Assembly (NCBI RefSeq): GCF_900240975.1
Contig: NZ_LT968776.1
Location: forward strand, 2,725,092-2,789,091
Direction of reading: 5' to 3'
From: Mycobacterium sp. 4858
Lineage (GTDB): Bacteria; Actinomycetota; Actinomycetes; Mycobacteriales; Mycobacteriaceae
DNA length: 64,000 bases
Every line of letters starts with the position of its first letter. Positions within the stretch are counted from its first letter, which is position 1. Position numbers and translations under genes: made by a program. This document shows, piece after piece, positions 1 through 5,972 of the stretch. Below the pieces are notes generated by a model, which ran no database searches, had not been told where the DNA came from, and saw only the letters and a program-made list of their open reading frames with translations.

Positions 1-744
1 TTCATCGAGCAGGACCGCGACCGCATCGAGGAGGCGCGCGAATCCGGGCGCGCCCTCACCGATTTGGGCATGCCGGCGCTGCCGGGTGCCGCGTCGGAGC
101 CGGACCTCACCCCGCCCGACACCCCGGAGTTCCGCTGGCTGATGTCGTCGGACGTGTGCAAGCACTGCACGCACGCCGGCTGCCTGGACGTCTGCCCGAC
201 TGGTGCGTTGTTCCGCACCGAGTTCGGCACGGTCGTCGTGCAGGACGACGTCTGCAACGGGTGCGGCACCTGCGTGGCCGGGTGCCCGTTCGGCGTGGTC
301 GAACGCCGCAGCGACGGCACCTACGCGACGCCCGCGCAGCGGCCGGGCCGCCCGACCGAGAAGTTCGCCACCGGGGTCGCCCAGAAGTGCACGCTGTGCT
401 ACGACCGCCTGGTCGAGGACCAGATCCCGGCGTGCGCGCAGACCTGCCCGACGACGTCGATCAAGTTCGGCGACCACGACGACCTGGTCATCACGGCGCG
501 GGAACGGGTGGCCGCGCTGCGCGCCCAGGGGCTCACGGAGGCCCGCCTCTACGGGGCGAACGAACACGACGGCGTGGGTGGCACCGGATCGATCTTCCTG
601 CTGCTCGACGAGCCCGAGGTCTACGGCCTGCCGCCGGACCCGCGGGTGTGCACGGCCGACCTGCCCCAGATGTTCAAACGAGCCGGCGTGGCCGCGGCGG
701 GCATGTTCGCCGCCGCGGCGCTGGCCTTCTGGAAAGGCCGGTGA
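1..744 (+). CDS. 4Fe-4S dicluster electron-transfer subunit (FdhB/HybA/NrfC-like), 5' truncated
   Basis: The reading frame is open from base 1, so the gene begins left of the window. The visible 247 residues carry ferredoxin-type cysteine clusters: CKHCTHAGCLDVC near residues 52-64, CNGCGTCVAGC near 85-95, then CTLC and CAQTC further on. That is the pattern of beta subunits moving electrons between a catalytic molybdopterin subunit and a membrane quinone-reacting subunit. The C-terminus ends in a hydrophobic helix (AGVAAAGMFAAAALAF), as in membrane-anchored FdhB-type subunits. The next gene, 7 bp downstream, is an NrfD-type membrane protein, which supports one complex. The catalytic subunit should lie upstream, outside the window, so the substrate (formate or another) cannot be named. 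Confidence 0.85.
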   Translation, partial: FIEQDRDRIEEARESGRALTDLGMPALPGAASEPDLTPPDTPEFRWLMSSDVCKHCTHAGCLDVCPTGALFRTEFGTVVVQDDVCNGCGTCVAGCPFGVVERRSDGTYATPAQRPGRPTEKFATGVAQKCTLCYDRLVEDQIPACAQTCPTTSIKFGDHDDLVITARERVAALRAQGLTEARLYGANEHDGVGGTGSIFLLLDEPEVYGLPPDPRVCTADLPQMFKRAGVAAAGMFAAAALAFWKGR

Positions 745-751
745 AAAGCCC

Positions 752-1843
752 ATGAGCACTTCGGAATACGACAGCCTGCGCCCGCCCGAGCCCGTCGGCG
801 GTCGGCGCAAGCGGCAGCGCAGGGGCCGCCGGGGCGGCGGCAGGAGTTTTGATGGTTCCCGCGAGACGCCGATGGTGCCCGAAGCCGAATTCAGCTCCTA
901 CTACGGGCGTCCGGTGGTCAAGCCGCCGCCCTGGGAGTCCGAGGTGGCCGCGTACCTGTTCCTGGGCGGCGTCGCGGGCGGCTCCGGCCTGCTGGCGGCC
1001 GGCGCGCAGCTCACCGGCCGCACCAGGCTGCGCCGCAACACCCGCCTCACCGGCTTGGCGGCCGTCCTGTTGAGCCTCGTCGCGCTGGTGAAGGACCTGG
1101 GCCGGCCCGAGCGGTTCCTGCACATGCTGCGCACGTTCAAGCTCACCTCGCCGATGAACCTCGGCTCGTGGATCCTGACCTCCTTCAGCGCCGGGATCGG
1201 GGTGGCCGCCGCGTCCGAGGTCGATCGGATGACGGGGGAGCGACTACCGCTGGGGCCGCTGCGGCCGGTGCTGCGCGCCGCCGAGGGGCCGGCCGGCCTG
1301 GAGGCGGCGCTCCTCGCCCCGCCGCTGGCCGTCTACACCGCGGTGCTGCTTTCCGACACGGCGACGCCGACCTGGAACGCCGCCCACGAGGACCTGCCGT
1401 TCGTGTTCGTCAGTTCGGCGAGCCTGGCCGCGTCGGGGTTGGCGATGCTCACCACCCCGGTCGACGAGGCCGGCCCGGCCCGCACACTGGCCGTGCTCGG
1501 TGTGATCGGTGACCTGGTGGCGACGAGGCTGATGGAGCGCCGGATGGACCCGGTCGCCGCCGAACCGCTGCACCACGGCGCCCCGGGCCGGATGCTGCGG
1601 TGGAGCGAACGGCTGGTGATCGCCGGCGGGTTGGGCACGCTGCTCGGGGGCCGCAACCGCGCCGTCGCGGCGGTGTCCGGCCTGGCGCTGGCGACGGCGT
1701 CCGCCCTGACCCGTTTCGGCGTGTTCGAGGCTGGGCTGGAATCGGCGCGCCACCCCCGCTACACGATCGAGCCGCAGAAACGCCGGCTGGCGGCGCGCCG
1801 CGCGGCGGGCGTCACGGGGGACTCGATCACCACCGCGGGCTGA
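752..1843 (+). CDS. NrfD/PsrC-type membrane subunit of a respiratory oxidoreductase
   Basis: This 363-residue protein has a basic N-terminal tail of about 60 residues (KRQRRGRRGGGR), then about eight hydrophobic segments. The NrfD family segment LGRPERFLHMLRTFK followed by SPMNLGSW is present near residues 115-135. NrfD/PsrC proteins have no haem and hold the quinone site that exchanges electrons with an Fe-S subunit. The start ATG at 752 lies 7 bp after the Fe-S gene stop, within one operon. The frame stays open further upstream, but that part is a shadow of the Fe-S gene. The long arginine-rich tail is unusual and could be a start-site artefact; an ATG at about residue 40 (MVPEAEF) is an alternative. 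Confidence 0.8.
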   Translation: MSTSEYDSLRPPEPVGGRRKRQRRGRRGGGRSFDGSRETPMVPEAEFSSYYGRPVVKPPPWESEVAAYLFLGGVAGGSGLLAAGAQLTGRTRLRRNTRLTGLAAVLLSLVALVKDLGRPERFLHMLRTFKLTSPMNLGSWILTSFSAGIGVAAASEVDRMTGERLPLGPLRPVLRAAEGPAGLEAALLAPPLAVYTAVLLSDTATPTWNAAHEDLPFVFVSSASLAASGLAMLTTPVDEAGPARTLAVLGVIGDLVATRLMERRMDPVAAEPLHHGAPGRMLRWSERLVIAGGLGTLLGGRNRAVAAVSGLALATASALTRFGVFEAGLESARHPRYTIEPQKRRLAARRAAGVTGDSITTAG

Positions 1844-1873
1844 GCGGCGCGCTAAGGCGCAGGGGCCCCAGGT

Positions 1874-1933
1874 CGCGAGCGTAACGTCACCGCGATTCTG
1901 GGCCCCATTTTTCGCAGTGCCGTTACGCTCGCG
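1874..1933. repeat. Long imperfect intergenic palindrome (22-bp arms)
   Basis: Arms at 1874-1895 and 1912-1933 are complementary with two mismatches (13 outer pairs perfect, CGCGAGCGTAACG/CGTTACGCTCGCG) around a 16-base loop. It sits after the NrfD stop and before the SigF-type promoter of the next gene. It may end the redox operon as a hairpin without a U-tract, or be a copy of a dispersed palindromic repeat; only the structure is seen. Confidence 0.7.
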
Positions 1934-1954
1934 AAGGGGGTGGCCCGGCGCGGC

Positions 1955-1979
1955 GGTTTGCGCCCGGCGGGCCGGGGTA
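1955..1979 (+). promoter_or_regulatory. SigF-type promoter of the F420-dependent oxidoreductase
   Basis: GGTTT at 1955-1959 and GGGTA at 1975-1979 are separated by 15 bases, matching the mycobacterial SigF consensus GGTTT-N15-17-GGGTA. The ATG at 1991 is 11 bases further on, so the leader would be only a few bases long. Confidence 0.65.
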
Positions 1980-1990
1980 ACCATAGCAGC

Positions 1991-2977
1991 ATGACGCATT
2001 TTGGCTACACTCTGATGACCGAACAGAGTGGACCCAAAGACCTTGTCCGCCAAGCTGTTTCCGCCGAAGAGCGCGGTTTCGACTTCGAGGTGTGCAGCGA
2101 CCACTTCTCCCCCTGGCTGACATCGCAGGGGCATGCGCCCAACGCCTGGACCGTGCTGGGCGCGGTGGCGCACGCCACCGAGCGGGTGGACCTCTACACG
2201 TATGTGACGTGCCCGACGATGCGGTATCACCCGGCCGTCGTGGCCCAGCAGGCCGCCACCGTGCAGATCCTGTCCGATGGCCGGTTCACGCTCGGCCTCG
2301 GTACCGGCGAGAACCTCAACGAGCACATCGTCGGCCGGGGCTGGCCCACCGTCGAGCGCCGGCAGGATATGCTGCGCGAAGCGATCAAGATCATCCGCGA
2401 GCTGTTCGGCGGCCAGCTGGTGAACTTCAGCGGCGACTACTTCCAGGTGGACTCCGCACGCTTGTGGGACGTGCCCGAGGTCCCGGTCGGCATCGCGGTG
2501 GCGATGGGCGGCGCCAAGGCCATCGACAAATTCGGCCGGCTGGCCGACCACTTCGTTGCGGTCGAGCCGGACGGGGAGCTCGTCGACGCCTGGCACGCCG
2601 CGCGGCAGGCCGGCAACCTCGCCGGCGGCGGCCGCGTCGTCGGCCAGATCCCTGTGTGCTGGGACCCCGACCGCGACACCGCGATCCAACGCGCCCATGA
2701 CCAGTTTCGCTGGTTCGCCGGGGGCTGGAAGGTCAACGCCGACCTGCCGACGCCGGCCGGCTTCGCCGGCGCGACCCAATTCGTCCGCCCCGAAGACGTC
2801 GCCGAGTCCATCCCCTGCGGGCCCGACCTCGATGCGATCGTCGAGGCCGTCCGGCCCTACTGGGAGGCCGGATTCACCGACGTGGCGCTGGTCCAGGTCG
2901 GCGGGGAATCCCAGGATCTCTTCCTCAAAGAAGCCGCCGAACCTTTGCTTGCCGCACTGCGCAGCGCAGCAAACTGA
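1991..2977 (+). CDS. F420-dependent LLM-class oxidoreductase (glucose-6-phosphate dehydrogenase subfamily-like)
   Basis: The 328-residue protein belongs to the bacterial luciferase-like (LLM) TIM-barrel superfamily that uses coenzyme F420 in actinobacteria. Family features seen are EERGFDFEVCSDHFSPW near the N-terminus, the segment TYVTCPTMRYHPAVVAQQAAT, and LGLGTGENLNEH near residue 100. It resembles the FGD-like group (TIGR03557-type) rather than luciferases; the substrate is unknown. ATG 1991 was chosen over in-frame starts upstream because it falls just downstream of a SigF-type promoter and gives the family N-terminus (MTHFGYTLMTEQ). No operon partner is obvious. Control by SigF would make it a stress-induced F420 enzyme. 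Confidence 0.85.
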   Translation: MTHFGYTLMTEQSGPKDLVRQAVSAEERGFDFEVCSDHFSPWLTSQGHAPNAWTVLGAVAHATERVDLYTYVTCPTMRYHPAVVAQQAATVQILSDGRFTLGLGTGENLNEHIVGRGWPTVERRQDMLREAIKIIRELFGGQLVNFSGDYFQVDSARLWDVPEVPVGIAVAMGGAKAIDKFGRLADHFVAVEPDGELVDAWHAARQAGNLAGGGRVVGQIPVCWDPDRDTAIQRAHDQFRWFAGGWKVNADLPTPAGFAGATQFVRPEDVAESIPCGPDLDAIVEAVRPYWEAGFTDVALVQVGGESQDLFLKEAAEPLLAALRSAAN

Positions 2978-2983
2978 TCCCAC

Positions 2984-3008
2984 GTTTGGGCGGTATCGGC
3001 CCGGGTAT
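2984..3008 (+). promoter_or_regulatory. SigF-type promoter upstream of the ADH remnant and DJ-1/PfpI gene
   Basis: GTTT at 2984-2987 and GGGTAT at 3003-3008 are separated by 15 bases. The site begins 7 bp after the preceding stop codon and points at the gene remnant at 3130 and the PfpI gene at 3368. Confidence 0.6.
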
Positions 3009-3129
3009 CCGGCCTCAATCGCGCGTCCACCGAGTACGGGCCGGTGTGGCGCCCGAACGATCTGCAAAGCGGCTGTCCGCCAGCAACTTTGACCGATTTG
3101 TGTTCGCCGCAAGGCAAGGAGAGCTGACG

Positions 3130-3342
3130 ATGGGCAATGGAAACCGGTCGCTCACCATCAAGACCGGCCAGTGTCACGTGCACCGCTACATGCGGCCGCT
3201 GCTGGACCGGATCCGCAACGGCGACATCGACCCGACCATCATCGTCAGCCACCACCTGACCCTTGATCAGGCGCCGCACGGATACGAGATCTTCAAGAAC
3301 AAAGAGGACGGCTGCACCAAAGTCATCCTCAATCCGAGTTGA
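3130..3342 (+). pseudogene. C-terminal remnant of a zinc-dependent alcohol/formaldehyde dehydrogenase
   Basis: The 70-residue product matches only the end of the zinc-dependent alcohol/formaldehyde dehydrogenase family, which is normally near 390 residues. Seen are LTIKTGQCHVHRYM, then DPTIIVSHHLTLDQAPHGYEIF and a terminal KEDGCTKVILNPS. The catalytic zinc site and Rossmann fold are missing. It nevertheless has a good ribosome-binding site (AAGGAGAG, 7 bp before ATG 3130) and a SigF-type promoter about 120 bp upstream. That suggests an internal deletion removed most of the gene and left its promoter, leader and tail, so the remnant may still be translated. The PfpI gene follows after 25 bp and probably shares the transcript. 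Confidence 0.7.
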
Positions 3343-3367
3343 CCGGAAGTAAGGAAGGGGAATCGCC

Positions 3368-3922
3368 ATGGCAAATGAATTGCAGGGCAAGAAAGTCGCG
3401 ATTCTCGCCGCCGATGGCGTCGAGAAGGTGGAACTCGAACAACCCCGTTCGGCGCTCGAGGGAGCGGGCGCCCAGGTCGAGTTGCTTTCGCTGAAGACCG
3501 GCGAAATCCAGGCCCGCAACCACGATCTGGAGCCGGCCGGAACCTTCGAAGTCGACCGGGCGGTCTCGGACGCATCGGTCTCCGAATTCGACGGCCTGGT
3601 GCTGCCCGGCGGCACCGTCAACCCGGACAAGCTGCGGATGGACAGCTCCGCCGTGTCCTTCGTGCGCGACTTCGCCGCCTCCGGAAAGCCGGTCGCCGCG
3701 ATTTGTCACGGTCCCTGGACGCTGCTGGAAGCCGGCGTGGCAAAGGGCCGCACGCTCACGTCGTATCCGTCCATCCGCACCGACCTTCGCAACGCCGGGG
3801 CGAACGTGGTGGACGAGGAGGTCGTCGTCGACGGCAATCTGATCACCAGTCGATCACCCAAGGACCTCCCCGCGTTTTGCGCGACCATCGTGCAGCAATT
3901 AGCACACGCGCCTGCGGGTTAG
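3368..3922 (+). CDS. DJ-1/PfpI-family protein (type 1 glutamine amidotransferase-like)
   Basis: The 184-residue protein has the DJ-1/PfpI fold. The nucleophile elbow AICHGPW (Cys near residue 115, His following) and an N-terminal GKKVAILAADGVE strand with the glutamate region are seen. Relatives (YhbO, PfpI, deglycase-type proteins) protect against reactive aldehydes and oxidative stress; the exact activity is not resolvable here. ATG 3368 is preceded by AAGGAAGGGG. It lies 25 bp behind the dehydrogenase remnant and probably depends on the same SigF-type promoter, which fits a stress-protection role. Confidence 0.85.
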   Translation: MANELQGKKVAILAADGVEKVELEQPRSALEGAGAQVELLSLKTGEIQARNHDLEPAGTFEVDRAVSDASVSEFDGLVLPGGTVNPDKLRMDSSAVSFVRDFAASGKPVAAICHGPWTLLEAGVAKGRTLTSYPSIRTDLRNAGANVVDEEVVVDGNLITSRSPKDLPAFCATIVQQLAHAPAG

Positions 3923-3946
3923 CCGAAAAGGGCCTTCCCGCACTCC

Positions 3947-3972
3947 GTTTGAAGCCACCGGTTTGCGGGCAT
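3947..3972 (+). promoter_or_regulatory. Possible SigF-type promoter (one mismatch) upstream of the methyltransferase
   Basis: GTTT at 3947-3950 and GGGCAT at 3967-3972 are separated by 16 bases. The -10 element differs from GGGTA at one base, so this is weaker than the other sites. The TTG start at 4022 follows about 50 bases later. Confidence 0.35.
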
Positions 3973-4021
3973 TACACAGGCCAAGCAGTGATCGCCGCGG
4001 CGATCCGTCGAAAGGCCAAAG

Positions 4022-4711
4022 TTGACCACAACATATCCCGGACCCGTTGTTTCTGCTGCCTCGAACGTTTATCAGCCGCAAGATGATTCCCGATTGCTGG
4101 TGGGCGTAATGGCAGAAAGCGGACTCATACCGGGCCGGCGTGTTCTCGACTTGTGCACGGGCAGCGGATTTGTCGCGATCGCCGCCGCCGAAATGGGCGC
4201 CGCCGGTGTCACGGCCTTCGACATTTGTCCGCAGGCGGTGGGCTGTTCGCGCGGCAACGCCGTCGCCGCCGGCGTGCACGTCGACGTCCGCAACGGCACG
4301 TGGAGCGACGCACTGGACTGCGCGCCGTTCGACGTCGTCGTGTCCAACCCGCCGTACGTGCCCGCACCGCCGCACGACGACACGGCGGCGATCCCGGTGA
4401 GCGCGGGGCCGTCGTGGGCGTGGAACGCCGGCCCGGACGGGCGGATGGTGCTGGATCCGCTGTGCGAAGCGGCGCCGAAGTTGTTGTGCGACGGCGGAAC
4501 CCTGCTGTTGGTGCACTCGGCCCTGGCCGGTGTCCAGCAATCGCTGGACGCGCTGAAGTGGGCCGGCATGGACGCGAAAGTCGTTGCGTCGAAATGGATA
4601 CCGTTCGGCCCCGTGATGACGGCGCGGGCGGCCTGGCTGCAGAGCGGCGGGTTGATACCGCCCGGCCGCCGGGAGGAGGAGCTGATCGTGATCCGGGCGG
4701 ACAAGCGATGA
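4022..4711 (+). CDS. HemK2/MTQ2-family SAM-dependent protein methyltransferase
   Basis: The 229-residue class I methyltransferase shows the SAM motif VLDLCTGSGFVAI near residues 40-52. The catalytic NPPYVP motif near 108-113 is typical of enzymes that methylate glutamine or other planar nitrogen groups (HemK/PrmC/MTQ2 type). It lacks the N-terminal helical domain of PrmC, so it is MTQ2-like rather than the housekeeping release-factor enzyme. The likely start is TTG 4022. Its stop overlaps the ATG of the CDGSH gene (ATGA), so the two are translationally coupled, and a convergent redox enzyme follows. The target protein is unknown; a modification step for a partner in this small cluster is conceivable but not shown. 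Confidence 0.8.
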   Translation: MTTTYPGPVVSAASNVYQPQDDSRLLVGVMAESGLIPGRRVLDLCTGSGFVAIAAAEMGAAGVTAFDICPQAVGCSRGNAVAAGVHVDVRNGTWSDALDCAPFDVVVSNPPYVPAPPHDDTAAIPVSAGPSWAWNAGPDGRMVLDPLCEAAPKLLCDGGTLLLVHSALAGVQQSLDALKWAGMDAKVVASKWIPFGPVMTARAAWLQSGGLIPPGRREEELIVIRADKR

Positions 4712-4956
4712 GCGGCACCCGGGTACAGGTGGTTGTGGGCGGACCGGTGCTGGTGGCCGGCCCGGTGAGCATCGAGATGCCCGACGGGGAGGTCGTCGAA
4801 TCCGACCGGTTCATGGTGGCCATCTGCACCTGCCGGCGCAGCGACAACTATCCGTTGTGCGACACCAGCCACCGGCGATGCCGGAATCTGTCCCGGCGGA
4901 CGCCTAGTCCAGCGCCCTCCGCAACGACGTCCGACCCTGCTGCCACGACGCCATAA
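4708..4956 (+). CDS. CDGSH-type iron-sulfur protein
   Basis: The 82-residue protein contains CTCRRSDNYPLCDTSH at about residues 41-56. This matches the CDGSH Fe2S2 motif C-x-C-x2-S-x3-P-x-C-D-x-S-H, with three cysteines and one histidine as ligands and Thr in place of the usual Gly. It is short, soluble and single-domain; the tail after the motif is low-complexity (Ser/Pro/Thr/Ala). The ATG overlaps the methyltransferase stop. The last 53 bases overlap the end of the convergent iron-containing redox enzyme, so only the unstructured tail is shared. A role in electron transfer or Fe-S handling for that neighbour is an inference. Confidence 0.8.
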   Translation: MSGTRVQVVVGGPVLVAGPVSIEMPDGEVVESDRFMVAICTCRRSDNYPLCDTSHRRCRNLSRRTPSPAPSATTSDPAATTP

Positions 4957-5923
4957 CGGCGTCGGCCAACCGGTTTTCGACCGCGGCATGCGCGCGGATC
5001 CCGAACACAACGTCGCGATCGAGCTGTGGCTCCCGGGCGACGAGGTCCCCGACGACATCGATGCGCACCACGTGTTCGTGCACCGCGTCGGCCTCGACGT
5101 GCTCGGCGTAGAACTCCACGCACGCGGACGGCGCCCCCATCCGCTGCAGGGCTTGCACCATGCGCCGGGACCCCGGTGGTGACGTGATCTCGGTTGACGC
5201 GAAGTGCCCGATGGCGGCGCCGCGCAACTCGCGGTGCAGCCCGAAGAGCGACATCAGGTTCACCGCCGCCAGCGCCTCGGCGGTGACAACGTCCGCATAG
5301 GCCAGATACGTCGTGTCGAGGCCCGCGGCCGCCATCAGGTCGGCGAAGAGCTGCTGATGCAACCGGGGGCCCCGCCCGGCGCCGTATTCGTCGAATTCGA
5401 TTGCCACGAAAGCCGCTTTGGCGACACCCATCAGTCGCGGGATCGCCCACGCGTGGGGATCGCCCTCTTTGAGGTGATACACCGAGCGGTGCACGAAGTA
5501 TTCGCGCATCTGCTGCCACGTTCCGGTGTCGCGCAAGTAGTACGACGGGCCGGTGCCGTCGGCCGGTTCGACCGAGATGGCCTCCATTTCGGCGGCCGCG
5601 GTCTGGTCGTCCGCGATGGGCCCGACGTCGCGGCGCACACCGGCCAGGAAGACGCGTTCCAGTTCGGCGCGCAGGGCCAGCAGCGCCGGATTCCACTCCC
5701 AGGCCGGATCCACCCCCGCGAATCCGCGGTAGTGCAGCTCGTAGCACATGCACAGCGCCAGCTGCAGGTCCAGGCCGTAGGGATCCGAATCGCGCACCGA
5801 CGCGCCGATGCGCGTCAGGTGGTCATGCGACGGCGGCCCCGTCAGGGCGCGACGAACCGCTGTCGACAACGGGCCGTGTGCCGCAGGCAGGACGGGTTCA
5901 GTCGAGATCGATGCGCGGGTCAC
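4904..5923 (-). CDS. Iron-containing redox enzyme family protein (haem-oxygenase-like fold)
   Basis: The 339-residue helical protein belongs to the Haem_oxygenas_2 / iron-containing redox enzyme family, whose members have a di-iron or haem-oxygenase-like fold. Conserved segments seen are LCMCYELHYRGF, then FVHRSVYHLKEGDPHAWAIPRL, and EFDEYGAGRGPRLHQQLF, which carry candidate Glu/His metal ligands. The frame opens with GTG 5953, but that codon lies inside a SigF-type promoter. GTG 5923 is 9 bases after the -10 element and fits a leaderless transcript, so it was chosen. The 3' end overlaps the CDGSH gene. It also lies 49 bp behind the RsbU-like gene and could receive read-through from the stressosome operon. 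Substrate unknown. Confidence 0.75.
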   Translation of the reverse strand: MTRASISTEPVLPAAHGPLSTAVRRALTGPPSHDHLTRIGASVRDSDPYGLDLQLALCMCYELHYRGFAGVDPAWEWNPALLALRAELERVFLAGVRRDVGPIADDQTAAAEMEAISVEPADGTGPSYYLRDTGTWQQMREYFVHRSVYHLKEGDPHAWAIPRLMGVAKAAFVAIEFDEYGAGRGPRLHQQLFADLMAAAGLDTTYLAYADVVTAEALAAVNLMSLFGLHRELRGAAIGHFASTEITSPPGSRRMVQALQRMGAPSACVEFYAEHVEADAVHEHVVRIDVVGDLVAREPQLDRDVVFGIRAHAAVENRLADAVMASWQQGRTSLRRALD

Positions 5924-5932
5924 GCCCACGAC

Positions 5933-5957
5933 TACCCGCAATCCAGGGGCCACAAAC
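5933..5957 (-). promoter_or_regulatory. SigF-type promoter of the iron-containing redox enzyme
   Basis: On the minus strand GTTT (5957-5954) and GGGTA (5937-5933) are separated by 16 bases. The GTG at 5923 follows 9 bases later, so the mRNA would be leaderless or nearly so. The site lies within the short gap after the RsbU-like gene. Confidence 0.65.
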
Positions 5958-5972
5958 GGTGCGGTGCCACCC

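Noticed and set aside
1244-3112. Long open frame on the minus strand (622 codons)
   Set aside because: It runs antisense across the NrfD, palindrome and LLM genes and is Arg/Gly/Ala-rich with no domain; typical high-GC shadow.
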